64,000 nt of DNA from Moringa oleifera (Eukaryota; Streptophyta; Magnoliopsida; Brassicales; Moringaceae): assembly GCA_021397835.1 (NCBI GenBank), contig JAJFZO010000447.1, forward strand, positions 682,001 to 746,000, read 5' to 3'. The position numbers and the translations under genes are program-made. This document shows, in pieces, positions 12,297 through 23,700 of the stretch (position 1 is the first letter of the stretch; every line of letters begins with the position of its first letter). The notes beneath the pieces are model-generated. The model searched no databases. It was not told the DNA's origin and saw only the letters and a list, made by a program, of their open reading frames with translations.

Positions 12297-13690
12297 TCTT
12301 CTGTTAATCTTCAATTTTGAATTTTATTTCCTTTACCTTTTTGTCTCTGATCCTGGTTTTTTCTTTGTGCATATCAATTTGCAAACAAGACATGCGCAAA
12401 CCGAACCTGACTCGCGCTTGTGAAGAACTTCGCTAATGATGGCTCTCTTGGATCAGCTGCCAGTACCTGATCCCGCAATTCAGGTTCGAGAACATGAGCG
12501 AGATCAGTTGAGAGATCAAGCCTACGTTTGAGAAGTTCCTGTCTCTAGGTCGGTCACCAAGAGACCAGGTTCACTGACCCTTGCAGAACGTGCTAGCAAC
12601 AAGCGTTGCAAAAACCCTAGTGCCCTTTGTTAATCGAGATACTACCATTTTGACTGATTAGTTATCATGCCATTAGAAGGATCAAGACGACTTACTGGAC
12701 TTGTTGCTGCCAGCTAAAACACCCCCAAGATTAGTTCATTTTGCAATGGAAATTAAAGAGCACTAACTCGACTCTGGACCCATCCACTAACTGGGAGTTC
12801 ATATGAAAAGCAATCCTTCCGACTGACCAGGATAGATAACTTGCATACAAGGACGAAGGGCTACTCACAGGTTTGATGACCGACTTATCTACCCTCATCT
12901 TTAATACTTGTTCTTCTAAGGTCTTGTTTGCTGATTATTTTCCTGATTAGTCCCATTTCAAGCTGCAAAAGCTGATCGTTTTCTTTTCTATGCGGGTTGC
13001 ACATAGAACAGGCCCGGTGCTAGAGAAATATGATTGTTGCAGTGAGGGTTTGGTCCAAGTTTTGCCAGAATCTGATGAAGTGAACAGGTCTGCAACGCAA
13101 GCAACAAAGTAATTGAGTTACCACATTGAAGGCGAACATTGAAAAATTGAAGGGGCATTTGGAGCAAAAAGATCAGTCCTTGATCATAGCCCAAAGTAAG
13201 CTAACAAAGGTTCAAATACATGCTGAGCTGAGACTAGAGAAGGTTCGCCACCTAGAGGAATTGAACGAAGCCTAGGAATCTATTGTTCAGTCCTTCCTTG
13301 AGAGCCCACAGTTTGACAAAAAGGTAGCCGTGGATGCCGCTAAGCTGTACCGGATATCATAGAGGATCTTAAATATGAGACTGAAACACAATTCCTTGAT
13401 CTTGATCTCGGTTTTGTTAGGTAACACCTGCTCGTGTTGCTCCTCCAACAACTGAACCTCGTCGGTGACAATGAACCTATTGTTGTTGCGTCCGTTGCTG
13501 AGGTCATTACTGTTGTACCTCCTACTATTCCTGAAATTGCTACTGATCTGACTGGTGGTCCTAGTGATGGTCTTGAGGTTGCTGCTACTCCTGGAGATAG
13601 TGCTGCTGATCGGGTTGTTCCTCTTGCTGTGGCTGATCCTGAGTTGTTGCCATTTGAATTGGCTGATCTTTATTTGTTTGGTTGAGCATA
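12297..13690 (+). mobile_element. Decayed gag-like coiled-coil fragment
   Basis: Plus-strand frames around 13140-13280 give SKLTKVQIHAELRLEKVRHL-type coiled coil. An 83-codon open stretch at 13434-13685 gives a valine/alanine/proline-rich acidic tail ending in a stop. The pattern (helical charged region, then acidic low-complexity tail) is seen in gag-like ORFs of plant gypsy elements and resembles the 1-1793/5566-6300 fragment. No gag zinc knuckle or polymerase is present. The assignment is inference. Confidence 0.4.
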
Positions 13691-15011
13691 GAATAATGTC
13701 ATGGTGTATAGGCTGTAGTAGTTAGTGTTGATGAACATTTTGAGCTTGGGTTGGATTAGTTGCTTATGTTTCTGGAATGTTAATGAATTTTTGGTTTGTG
13801 ACATTTCAATTGGTGAATGAATCCCTATTAAAGTTTGTCTTTTTGTGCTTTGGGATATTGAAAAATCTATTATATCAAACACTTTTTTATACTAATCTAT
13901 ATATTTTGATTGATATATGATGCCTTGAGGTGTTGACTTCTCAATTGTGCACATATATTCTGTTACTTGGCCTTTTTGCTCAAAAATGGTGACAACCATT
14001 CCATGAATTCACTTGGATAAAATTAAGTGTTTATGGTGGGAATTAAATTTTATTTTAATTTTATATTTAATTTAAATATATTTTAATTGAAATTAAATTA
14101 AGTTTAAATTTTAAGTTATATAATAAAAAAATAAATGAGGCAGGTACCAAATCAAAAACATAATTTTCCTTTTTGTCTTATAAGAAGATTTGAAAAATCT
14201 TTGAATTAGTCTTTATCTCGGTTTGTACTCCTCATATTTGTTTCATCAAATATGGATTTTTAGACCATTTTCAATGATGGACATCAAAAATTATATTATT
14301 TTGATATAAAAAATATCTTTTTAAAATATTTTAACACTAAATTTTTTTATCTTTAACATATAATACTGAAATGGTGTCATCAAAATTTTGTTAAAAATAT
14401 TTTATAACATATATTATTAAATAATTTTTAAAATTTAAAATTGTTTTTATTATTAATTTGTAGTTAATAATTTTTTAAGTCAAAATCTTTTGTACGAGAT
14501 CTAAATTTTGAATAATTTTAATTTTTAAATTTTTTTGTATAGTTTGAATTAATCGAATTGAAAGATCATATGAAAATAGAATCAAATTAAAGTTTAAAAT
14601 TTGAATTAAAAATTGTCTAATTTAGATTTTTTTATATTTACCCAAAAACTTATGTAGTTAAACTTTCAATGTAATTCAAAATAAGTATTTCTTACATGAA
14701 ATTTATTTTTAGAGCAAATTTTATAATACAAAACCCTAAAGTTTACTCATATTACCAATCAATCTCTTATGTTTAAAAAGTGATAACTCAAAGCCTTATT
14801 TACCAATTTGGACTAAATTAAACTTGGAGATATTCATATTAAGGTCTTAGACTTGAAATTTGCAGTCATATTTTCAAATAAAAACTAACAAAAAGTAGAA
14901 GCATTAAAAGAAAGTTTCATATTACCAACAAACATGTAAACATTTGCTTTTACCGCACTTAATTTATTAAATAGCTGTAAATGGCATCATTAATTTAAGT
15001 TTTTTGAAAGA
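13691..15011. other. AT-rich intergenic DNA
   Basis: No coding signal is seen. From about 14040 the sequence is mostly A/T with many short T and A runs. A stretch at about 14745-14870 resembles 62210-62310 and may be a dispersed repeat (see findings). Confidence 0.5.
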
Positions 15012-15318
15012 ATAATGATAAACAAACTTTTATGACAGGCAATGCCCATCATAAAAAGCTTTTATGACGGTAAGGAAACAGTCATTATAAGTGAAGATAT
15101 AGAAACTTTATAACAGTTTTTTAAACCATCATAAATTTTTGACAGTTTTTAACCATCATAAAAAACTTATGACGGTCCATAATAAATTGTCATAAAATAT
15201 ATTCATGATATTATGACGGTCTTTGTGACCGTCATAAAAAAAAATTAATTACCAACAGTTTTAGTGAATAAAAGAAATGTACACTTTTTATGATGGTTTT
15301 TATGACCGTCATAAAAAT
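15012..15318. repeat. Cluster of inverted TTATGACGGT / ACCGTCATAA motifs
   Basis: At least four direct and inverted copies of a motif close to TTATGACGGT lie in about 300 bp. Two form near-perfect palindromes with short loops: TATGACGGTCTTTGTGACCG continuing into TCATAA at about 15199, and TATGATGG..ATGACCGTCATAA at about 15288. Dense short inverted motifs of this kind are typical of subterminal regions of plant CACTA-type DNA transposons. No CACTA terminus was found in the window, so the class is tentative. Confidence 0.6.
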
Positions 15319-16830
15319 TATTTATGTTTTATTATATTATTTTTTATTAATTAATAACAAAATTTTTTATAATTTTTGTTAATTAATTAATATTTGTTAT
15401 TTTTTTTTGCAATTATAGTCAAATAATAAAAAAATGTCAAACAAAAAACTAAATATATTTATAACTACAACTATTATCATTTTACAAAATACAATAATAT
15501 TAAATATAAAAAATAAAAAAAATATCTACAAATTAAATTATAGAATTGTCATTTTTACTGCTCCGTTCTACCATTACATCAAAAAATACCTAGTGAATTA
15601 GATGTGCCACTCCTGCAACAGTTATAGAAAAGATACATTATTATATAAGCTCTATTTACCATATAATTAATTTACATATCAAAATAAATAAGCAATTGTA
15701 ATAAAGCTTGAAAATCAAATATAATAAAAAATTGAGAATGCATCTAGATGTCAAAAATATAACTTCTTGTAACCTATAAGGTATACATTAATCATAATAT
15801 ATAATTTTTTATTCTAGTTCTCTACATCTTGGTATCAAAAGTGTAACTTATTGTAATGCAATAGTAAGTGTGAAAATTAACTAATTATGAACATATTTAT
15901 TTCATACGTATGCTTGAATAATTTTGTTGTCAATCAATATTCTTGTATCCTCAAAGTTTAACACCAACATGGTCACAAGGATCCCATCCTGTTCTTCGCC
16001 TGGAAAGTTATGACTGTGGAATCAAAACATGTTTGATTTGTCTACCTTTTGAGTATTGGATTCATAAACTGGCCTTTTCCCAAAGTGTAAAGTGTCCTTA
16101 AGATCCAAATCCCCATGATCATAACAAGGAGTTCATATGTCACTGCATCTTCCCAACTGACAAATAACAAATCAAAGAGCTTTAAGCTCAAGCCACCAGA
16201 AGACAATGATGAATGATACTTCCACTGTCTTAAAACTGATTGAAGCTAACAATTTAGTTTTTCTTTGTGTTGACTTCTTCCTATTGGACCTACCCAAACA
16301 CCTTTTCTCTGATTAAATCAGCACTTGCAAAGATAAAATAAATTATTTATTATGCAACAAAATAAGAAAAGTTTTCGTCCTAACTTTAGAATGACAAGAA
16401 CCACGCTTTGCGGATCCTCCAAGTCCTGTGCTTAGCCATCAATTTAGTGCTTAGTTTATACTTCCATGATGAGATATCAACTTGTTGGAAATCTGAGAAA
16501 ATCAGTAAAGCCCAGTGAAATTAAAACAAGTTTCAAATTTTGAAATTCCTATAATGAATTTTGAACACTTCAAGCTTGCAGGCATATCAGTTTAGCAGTT
16601 GCTCACTCCAACCTTCTACTCTCTTGCATCTAGTTACACACCTTGGCAACTTCCACGTCATTTAAATCAACAAAAACACCCACAACAATTTTACTAGAGC
16701 AATACTAACAGCCATACAATCCTTTGGAAAGAATATAATAAATTATATTTGAAAAGCATATGAATCAACATAGCTACTTATGGGGATGGGAAAGAAAGGA
16801 GCCAATTTTATAAATCAGCTGCCCTATGCA
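15319..16830. other. Intergenic, possible transposon remnant on minus strand
   Basis: 15319-15900 is AT-rich with no signal. 15950-16470 has more balanced composition and short minus-strand open stretches (for example one around 16330-16460 reading DLEDPQSVVL), but frames are broken and I recognise no family with confidence. With the motif cluster just before it, a decayed DNA transposon is possible. Confidence 0.35.
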
Positions 16831-17096
16831 CATCATTGCGACTCAGTACAAATACAATGGAAAAAGAACCACCACATGATAAATTGAGGATGAAGATCTT
16901 CATGTACAGTTACAGAACTTGCAAGAGATCACAGAGAAAATTTCATCCATTTTCATTACCGATTCATAATAATTTCTCTGAGCCGTCATGCATCCAATTT
17001 ACTCCTATTTCGTTAATGTGAAGACATGCAAGCACTCCACTTTCAGATTCTAAGTATGCAGGTAAGAGAGGATGAACAGGATCACAGGATAACCTA

Positions 17097-17417
17097 CTAC
17101 TTGACAATTTTATCAGCAGATGGAGGCACCTTTTGAACTGATGCAGCAGAGCTTGTGGACTCTTCATTCTCAACCAATTTACGGAGTCTCTCTTGGAGAG
17201 CTCGCACTCTGTCCTCAGTCTTGCGAAGCTTTCTCCATCGGTAAGTGGTCCATAGAGCAAAGCCACCATACACAACAATATAGGAAGCCCACACATATGG
17301 GTAAGTTTCCGCATGCTCTTTGATTTGCCGATAACGTTCTTCTACCATTCCTCTAAAACCAGCATTAGGGGTACCAGTGGCTTGCTGATCTTGCTCCCCT
17401 CTCTGCTCTGTCGCCAT
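17097..17417 (-). CDS. Small single-pass membrane protein with C-terminal coiled coil
   Basis: The 106-residue product lies in a single coding exon. ATG at 17415-17417 follows an acceptor (CAG at 17423-17425) by five bases; in the spliced leader an in-frame TAA lies upstream, which fixes the start. Residues 1-38 are hydrophilic (MATEQRGEQDQQATG). Residues about 39-59 form one membrane segment (YPYVWASYIVVYGGFALW). Residues 62-85 are a basic/acidic heptad-like helix (KTEDRVRALQERLRKL), and the tail is serine-rich. There is no cleavable signal peptide, so it is probably tail-in or single-pass in an organelle or endomembrane. It looks like a conserved plant protein of unknown function; I cannot name the family. 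The transcript has a spliced 5' UTR (see 19347-19387 and 19773-19870). The 3' UTR probably extends to about 16.85 kb. Confidence 0.82.
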   Translation of the reverse strand: MATEQRGEQDQQATGTPNAGFRGMVEERYRQIKEHAETYPYVWASYIVVYGGFALWTTYRWRKLRKTEDRVRALQERLRKLVENEESTSSAASVQKVPPSADKIVK

Positions 17418-17425
17418 TCCTTCTG

Positions 17426-19346
17426 ATGCTTTTACACAATACAACAAAATGATATATTACATATATAGCCAACCACAGAACCAACTCCTTAGATTATCTG
17501 CACTAAGTGGCATCCATGAAAAGGGAAAAAATTAGAGGATAACAAAAGATATGAGAAGGAAGAAGGACAACAATTCAACGTAGTTAAGCTATGTTCATAG
17601 CCTAGTTAAGCTTGCATGGTTCCTGCTGTAATGTTCGCAATGTAAAGCAGCCAACGTCCTTCTCTTTGATTTTATTAAAATAAAAGAAATTAGAGTCACT
17701 AACAATTATTTTAGGTATGACTGATCATCTAATACTATCTGCAAAAGTTTGGAAACACTAAAATAAAATTAAGTTACTACAATAATAGAATTTGATTTGC
17801 GGAACGCAAAGTTAAACTTCGGAGTTATTTGAGCATGGAAAAAAGTATTAGCAAGCCACAACAACAGTCACGAATCTAAATCTTATGTTATCCTAGAGTG
17901 ATGTTTATAAATTTTCTTGTAACACTGAGTGTTTGGATTTGGGGGGAAAAAAAATAGAGCTACTTCATTTATATTTATACTTTCTTTTTCAAGTTTTTGT
18001 CATCATTATGATGGAAATAAACAAAGTAATCTGTCAACAGTCAAATCTTCAGTTATATTCATCATCGACATTTTTTTATTATGTTTATTTATTTTGATTT
18101 TCTTGAACTTTTCTTGAAATTCTGATCATATTGTAACAAAGAATATAAGAAAAGCTTATAAATGATGAAAAAGAGAAGCATTCTGATGAGAGAAAGAGAG
18201 ACAAGTTCAGCTAAATTACAGACAAAGAACAGATGACATCCATCTAGGGTTGTTAATCTTTTAAATCTGAAAAATTATTTATTATTATTATTATTATTAT
18301 TATATTGTGAGAAAACAAAAATTCTGAAAAATTTTTATATACTAGAGGTATACCTTTGTATACCTACAAGTTCAAAGAAATTTTGAAATTTATGAAATGT
18401 TACACCTTTTTCATGTAATACCTGGTGTGATTAAAAGGAGTCAAATTTCAATAAATTGCTTTGAGTTCAACCTTATAACATGATGTTTGTCCCTTAAGCT
18501 TGTTAACAATTTCATTGGCAACAATTCTTAAGATAAACTATTGAGCAAACCAGAAGATTGTGTTGATAAGCCAAATTATGCATGGGCAGAAAACAGTATA
18601 ACAAAATGAAAATTCATGCTATCTGAGTTGAGTTTAGCAAAACCGGAAAGTTAGGATGCAGCGAATGTCTCATTTGTTTAATTTTGTCTTACAGGGTTTC
18701 ATGTCAGCATTTGAATCCATAAACAATGATAAAACCTACCGGATCACCTTTTTTATTTTTTCTTCGACAAAAGGAAGTCATCTTTCTCTAATCTGTTGGT
18801 CTAATGCAAAAATTTATAAGATAATAAATGGAGGTCTAATAACGACCATCCCAAATTGAACCTTTTGCACAACCATAACTCCCAAGAGAATGAAACACAG
18901 CATAAACTATAATCCTTCTAAGGTTGAAGGCAACTTAAAGAAGGAACATTCTTGTTAAAATATACCACATTGGTCACATGACATGATTTAGTTCCCTAAA
19001 CCTCCAGAACACTAAACTGAAGTCTGGCAGAACGATTCCATGATCAATAAATCTCCTACAAGTAATGAAAATAGACCATATATGGCAAGACCTAATAACA
19101 TCAATAAGTAGATTCTCAGTATTCTTTATCATATTTGCTTCTAAAGCCTGTAGTACTTTAACAAGTAAAGGGAGACTGAATAGATGATACAGAGATTGTC
19201 TTATTGCAAACCAAAGATTAAGAAAAGACTACTTATCCACACAGAAAGCAGTAAAACTCATGCAGCTTCTCTCCATGAATTTCATCAGAATCCAATAGCT
19301 AGAATAAAAAGGCCATAATTGAAGTAGGTAGAGTAAGATAAGCTAC
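17426..19346 (-). other. Intron 2 (5' UTR) of the small membrane-protein gene
   Basis: Bounded by a donor CAG/GTAGCT at 19347/19346 and an acceptor ATCAG ending at 17423. The 1.9-kb interval is AT-rich and contains an ATT microsatellite (18275-18302) but no other coding signal. Long first introns in the leader are common in plant genes and often raise expression. Confidence 0.55.
18275..18302. repeat. (ATT)n microsatellite
   Basis: About eight uninterrupted ATT units within the leader intron of the small membrane-protein gene. Confidence 0.95.
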
Positions 19347-19387
19347 CTGTATGAGCAGATGAGTAGCCACCACGAATGTGATTCCTC
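19347..19387 (-). other. Predicted 41-nt 5' UTR exon of the small membrane-protein gene
   Basis: On the minus strand a T-rich stretch ending TTTTCAG precedes the exon and CATACAG/GTAGCT follows it, so both splice sites are strong. The exon begins GAGGAATC and contains no ATG. Joining it to the coding exon and to the upstream exon gives a leader with an in-frame stop and no extra in-frame start. Confidence 0.55.
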
Positions 19388-19728
19388 CTGAAAAGCAAAG
19401 TTTAATTAAACATGAATTATATTTGTCAAAGCCAGTAGCCCAACTGCGTAAGATAAGAATATGTGGTTCATTTTCTTGAGAAACAAAAGCTCCGTTTTCC
19501 TTCTCTGGCACCAGAATTTCGATGCAACCACCTCTATTCACATCTTTGTCGCCAAAAGTAGAAGGAGAAGAGGAGACCCGTCAAGAAATGGAAGAGACAA
19601 GTTTCGAGAAAGAGAACCAGAGGAATATATTGGATTCGATGTTTGACAATAAAGCGGGATTCTATCACTATGAAACAAAACCTATCGACAAAATACATTC
19701 ACCATATGGCCCCTTTCTGCAGAGCAGA

Positions 19729-19732
<4 letters not shown>

Positions 19733-19769
<37 letters not shown>
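19733..19769. repeat. (GA)n microsatellite
   Basis: About 18 GA units. On the gene's strand this is a CT run starting two bases after the predicted donor GTAC.. of the first leader exon, so the repeat forms the start of intron 1. Confidence 0.95.
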
Positions 19770-19772
<3 letters not shown>

Positions 19773-19870
19773 CTGTTCTTGATGAGAAAATGTTGAGAGA
19801 GAGAGAGAATTAAACCCTAACACCTAAGAAGGGTTTTACCTCCGGACTCTGGTTGCTAAAACACCGGCCT
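19773..19870 (-). other. Predicted first 5' UTR exon of the small membrane-protein gene
   Basis: A donor AACAG/GTACTC sits at 19773/19772. Upstream on the minus strand are a second short CT run and the telobox GTTAGGGTTTAA (19810-19821), both typical of plant leaders or core promoters. The 5' end is a guess; the transcription start cannot be seen. Confidence 0.5.
19812..19820. promoter_or_regulatory. Telobox (AAACCCTAA)
   Basis: An exact AAACCCTAA telo-box lies in the leader/promoter of the small membrane-protein gene. This element is enriched near start sites of plant genes for translation and growth-linked functions. Confidence 0.55.
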
Positions 19871-20756
19871 GCTAACGTGTACAGTGAATAACCATTTTAT
19901 AATTAGAATTCGGTAAAAAGGAATCGTAATTTCAAGATGACATTAATAACTTTGCAATAATATTTCTCTGAAACTAAGAATTCTGCATAAAGATTTTATA
20001 AATTATAAGTAGTGAATAAGCCCTAAAAACTTCATCTGAGACTGATGGAGAAGTACAATCTGCATATAGCTTGATCCAATGGGTTCGGCTTGCTTGGTCT
20101 GCAAGTATACTCTTTATATGTTTATGTGCTTAATAAAATATAGTTATTTGTTGTTTGTTACATTTTTTCAAAATAAAACTTAATATTGCCAACCACCATT
20201 AGCAGGGCTGCTAGCATTTTGGACACTGGAAACATATCCCAAACTCTACCCGAATGGTTAATCTCCTCAACAAAAAAGCAAGTGCAAGTGCCAAATCAAA
20301 GAGTAGATCTCAAACAAGTTTGTTCTTGAATAATAAATAAATAAAAATTATTAAACACCACACTACCAAGCACAAATGGTCATCATGAGCACAAATGGGC
20401 CTCAGCTAGGTTGCTTGCACCTCAGTCTTTCATACACAAATGTGGAGATGCAAGACTGTTAGAGCTGGCCTCAACAAATATTTCTTCACAAGTTCTGATT
20501 ACATATTTCCTCTGCCAGGCATTTTCTCAAGAAAACTAAGAACCAAATATCCACAACAAAACCAGTCCATATCAATATGGACAGTAACAGAACTTCCTAA
20601 AGTCAAGGAGGGGGCAAATCTCTAGCTACTGACCTCACTTCCAAGACCCAGTTTAACTGATTGAGCCCAAAATGTTACAATATAATAAACTGAAAACGAA
20701 TATACAGTAAAACCACACAACAGTGACTGCAATGATGCAGCCCACTAGAACCAATG
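19871..20756. other. Intergenic plus 3' UTR of the kinase gene
   Basis: Between the promoter of the small membrane-protein gene and the kinase stop codon at 20757. The part nearest the stop (about 20400-20756) has balanced composition and is probably kinase 3' UTR. The rest shows no gene. No clear polyadenylation site can be fixed. Confidence 0.45.
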
Positions 20757-23700
20757 TTAGTCAAAGCTCGATGTGCGGCTCCATCTCCCCTGCAAGTAAT
20801 CCTCCATTGACACACTTTGATCAGGGCTACTAACAGAGACCGAATCTTCCTCTAAGTCTAACAATGCAATATTAAGATGGGACTGGATATTAGAAGGCAA
20901 TGCTTCCCCATCCATGGCATCAACTTCTTCAGATGCATTAACTTGTTGCCTTGCCCAGTTTGTTACTTCTAGATCACCTTGTAGGAGCTTCAAAACCTGT
21001 TGATTAACAAAACCATAAATAAGTTTAAACAACACAAAATAAAGAAATAAGAAAAACAAGTTCAGAGGAATGAACGGATACAAGGCTAATTTGAGGCCGA
21101 AGTCTGGGTGCACGTCTGATGCAGAGTGTTGCAGCTAAAACCAGTCTCTCAATCTGATCGTCATCATAGTTGTCCTCCAAACTTGGATCTAGCAATTGGG
21201 AAACTTTTCCAACCTTTAAAATAGGCTTTGCCTGGATGCAATCATCAACCACATTATTGTTACATATGAAGGGTTTGTAAGTCAGGAGACTGGAAAAAAT
21301 ACTCATTAAAGGTAAGGAACAAAAGATTTTCAACTTCAGGAGGGAGAAGAAAACAATAGCAGTCAGAGTGTCATACAAACAGCAATTGAAACTAAATAAA
21401 AAAGAAGAACACAAGGGTCAAGTCATCTCATTCTGTAAAGAGAACAATGATTTGCTTTCACATTATTCAGGATCATCATTCTCATTGCTTTCAAAAATAA
21501 TCTACTTGCTTTTTCTTAACATTTATGCTAAATGCAGAAACCATTCTCCTACCAAGTATTTCTGAGGCTGCCTATAATGCATTGAGACAAAAACTTACCC
21601 ACATGACAAGGCTCTCCTGGCCTTTTGGATATTTGCTGTCTATTGGCTTTCTTCCAGAGAGAAGCTCAAGGAGTACAACACCAAAAGCATAGACATCAAT
21701 TTTGTCACTCACTTTACCATGCATGAAGTACTCTGGAGCCAAATACCTGGCACAGAAGAGTGTTACCAAGAGTAAGTAATATAGTAACGAAATTTAAAAA
21801 TAATAACAATAAATAAATTACGCACCCAAAGGTTCCTGCAACGTCAGTGCAACTAATATGAGATGAAGACTTTGAGGCCCAACTAGCAAGTCCAAAATCT
21901 GACAACTGAACCAGAACAAAGAATAATGAGCATAGGGAAGCAAGAAGCATCAGACAGATGCAGGAACCTTAACAATGCAGAATGACTAACAATTAAGCAG
22001 CTGTGGTTTAGAATCATTCAGAAGACTATGAAGCCCTTCAAAAAATCAAGACGACTGATGATACACACAATACCTGTGGCTCAAAATCATCCGACAGAAG
22101 AATGTTTGAAGATTTGACATCTCTGTGGATCACTGGTTGGTCACAACCATTATGTAAATAGTCCAGAGCTTCAGCTACACCAATGGCCACCTTATACCTC
22201 TCTAGCCAGCCAAATGCTTTTACATCTTTTCTATTACCTTAATCACGAATAAGAATCAATAAATTTGAGAAAATTGTAAATGACAAAGATGTTGCTAGTC
22301 AATCTGATTCTAAAAAGAAAGTTAAAATTATTTACCGTAAAGGTTCTCTTCAAGGCTTCCCCTTGACAAGAAATCGTATACCAAGAGTAATTTATTATCC
22401 TCATAACAAAAACCAAAAAGGGAAATGATGTTCTTGTGATGTAAAGTTGTAATGATATCAATTTCCAGCACAAATTCCTTCAATATATCTTCAGATGGCT
22501 TCAAAATTTTCACTGCTAGATCCTTGCCATCTGGGAGACACCCTCGAAAGACATAACTACTACCACCTTTACCAACCATATTCTCTGAAAAAAATTAATA
22601 ACAGCACTGTCAAACTTATGCTCAAAATAATATTAAACTCAAAGCGAAATCCAGATTAACCTGAGGAAAGGAACAAACCAGGCAAGAAGTTACAGGTGGC
22701 TGACAAAAGTTCCTGGTAGGTAAATAATCTACATGTGGATGAGTATCTCTGGTGTAAGCCATCCAACTCTTCAGGCAGGCTGTTCAAGCCATTGCAAGGG
22801 GAAAGGGGAGTACAGGTGCTCTCAGAACCAAACAGAACGATGGCACTGTTCTCTCCAGCCAAAGCAGAGGAATGATTTTCATTCTGATCAAAATGACCCA
22901 GTTTGTGATCAGGATAGATTACAGATGTAGAATGCCATCCTGGCAACCTTAAAACCCATTGAAACACAGGCATCTTTTTTCCAGAAGATTTGTCCGATTT
23001 CCATCGCTTAGGTAAAAGAACCCTGCGGAGGAAAGGCCAACCAGATTTTGAACGGATCACTTCTATAACTGAAATGGAAGTTGAACCAGAATCACCCTCA
23101 CTAGCATGGATTGGCACCAAAGCCAAAGAGTTGTCCATGGTTTGTTCTCCAGGAAATTCATTTAATAATTGGGTGCTAGAATTTTCAATCAATATTGAGG
23201 ATGGGGTACAACTAGTACAATTCTTCCTCCTCCCACAGTCTGAGCTTGATTTTTGAGAACAATCACTACTTTCTAGGTACAATTCTTCTGCAGACTTTGA
23301 TGCTGACTGATGAAGTAAGCAAACATTGTTTTTGTGTAAATGGTCATCTGCCAACAACCATAACACAAAACTAAGCATATGAACATGGTTTTTAAATAGA
23401 GAAAACAAAATATCTCAAGCTCCAACTGAAGAAACTAATTTTAAAAAAGGCACATGCATCATCATTATTCTCTTCAAGTACCACAAGCTTCAAACCCATA
23501 TGATAAGGTAGAAAAAAAAAAAGCACCCACGACCTTGTGAATAATCTGTATTTCTCATTGTTGCTTCTCTCTGGAACACAATTTTCCCATTATCAACAGC
23601 AAAAATAGCACAGCTTTTGTGCAATTTCCTTGCACAAAACTTTGCTACAGATGCAGAGGAGCGTATTGTGTGATAGGTCTTTGAAGTCCCTACTACTATG

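Noticed and set aside
15012..15318. Motif cluster considered as a CRISPR-like array
   Set aside because: Units are short, in both orientations and irregularly spaced, and the DNA is a plant nuclear sequence.
19522..19782. 86-codon plus-strand frame ending in an Arg-Glu repeat
   Set aside because: The repeat is the translated GA microsatellite; the frame is opposite the leader of the small membrane-protein gene.
22733..23256. Plus-strand open frames opposite kinase exon 4
   Set aside because: Antisense to a large coding exon; no independent evidence.
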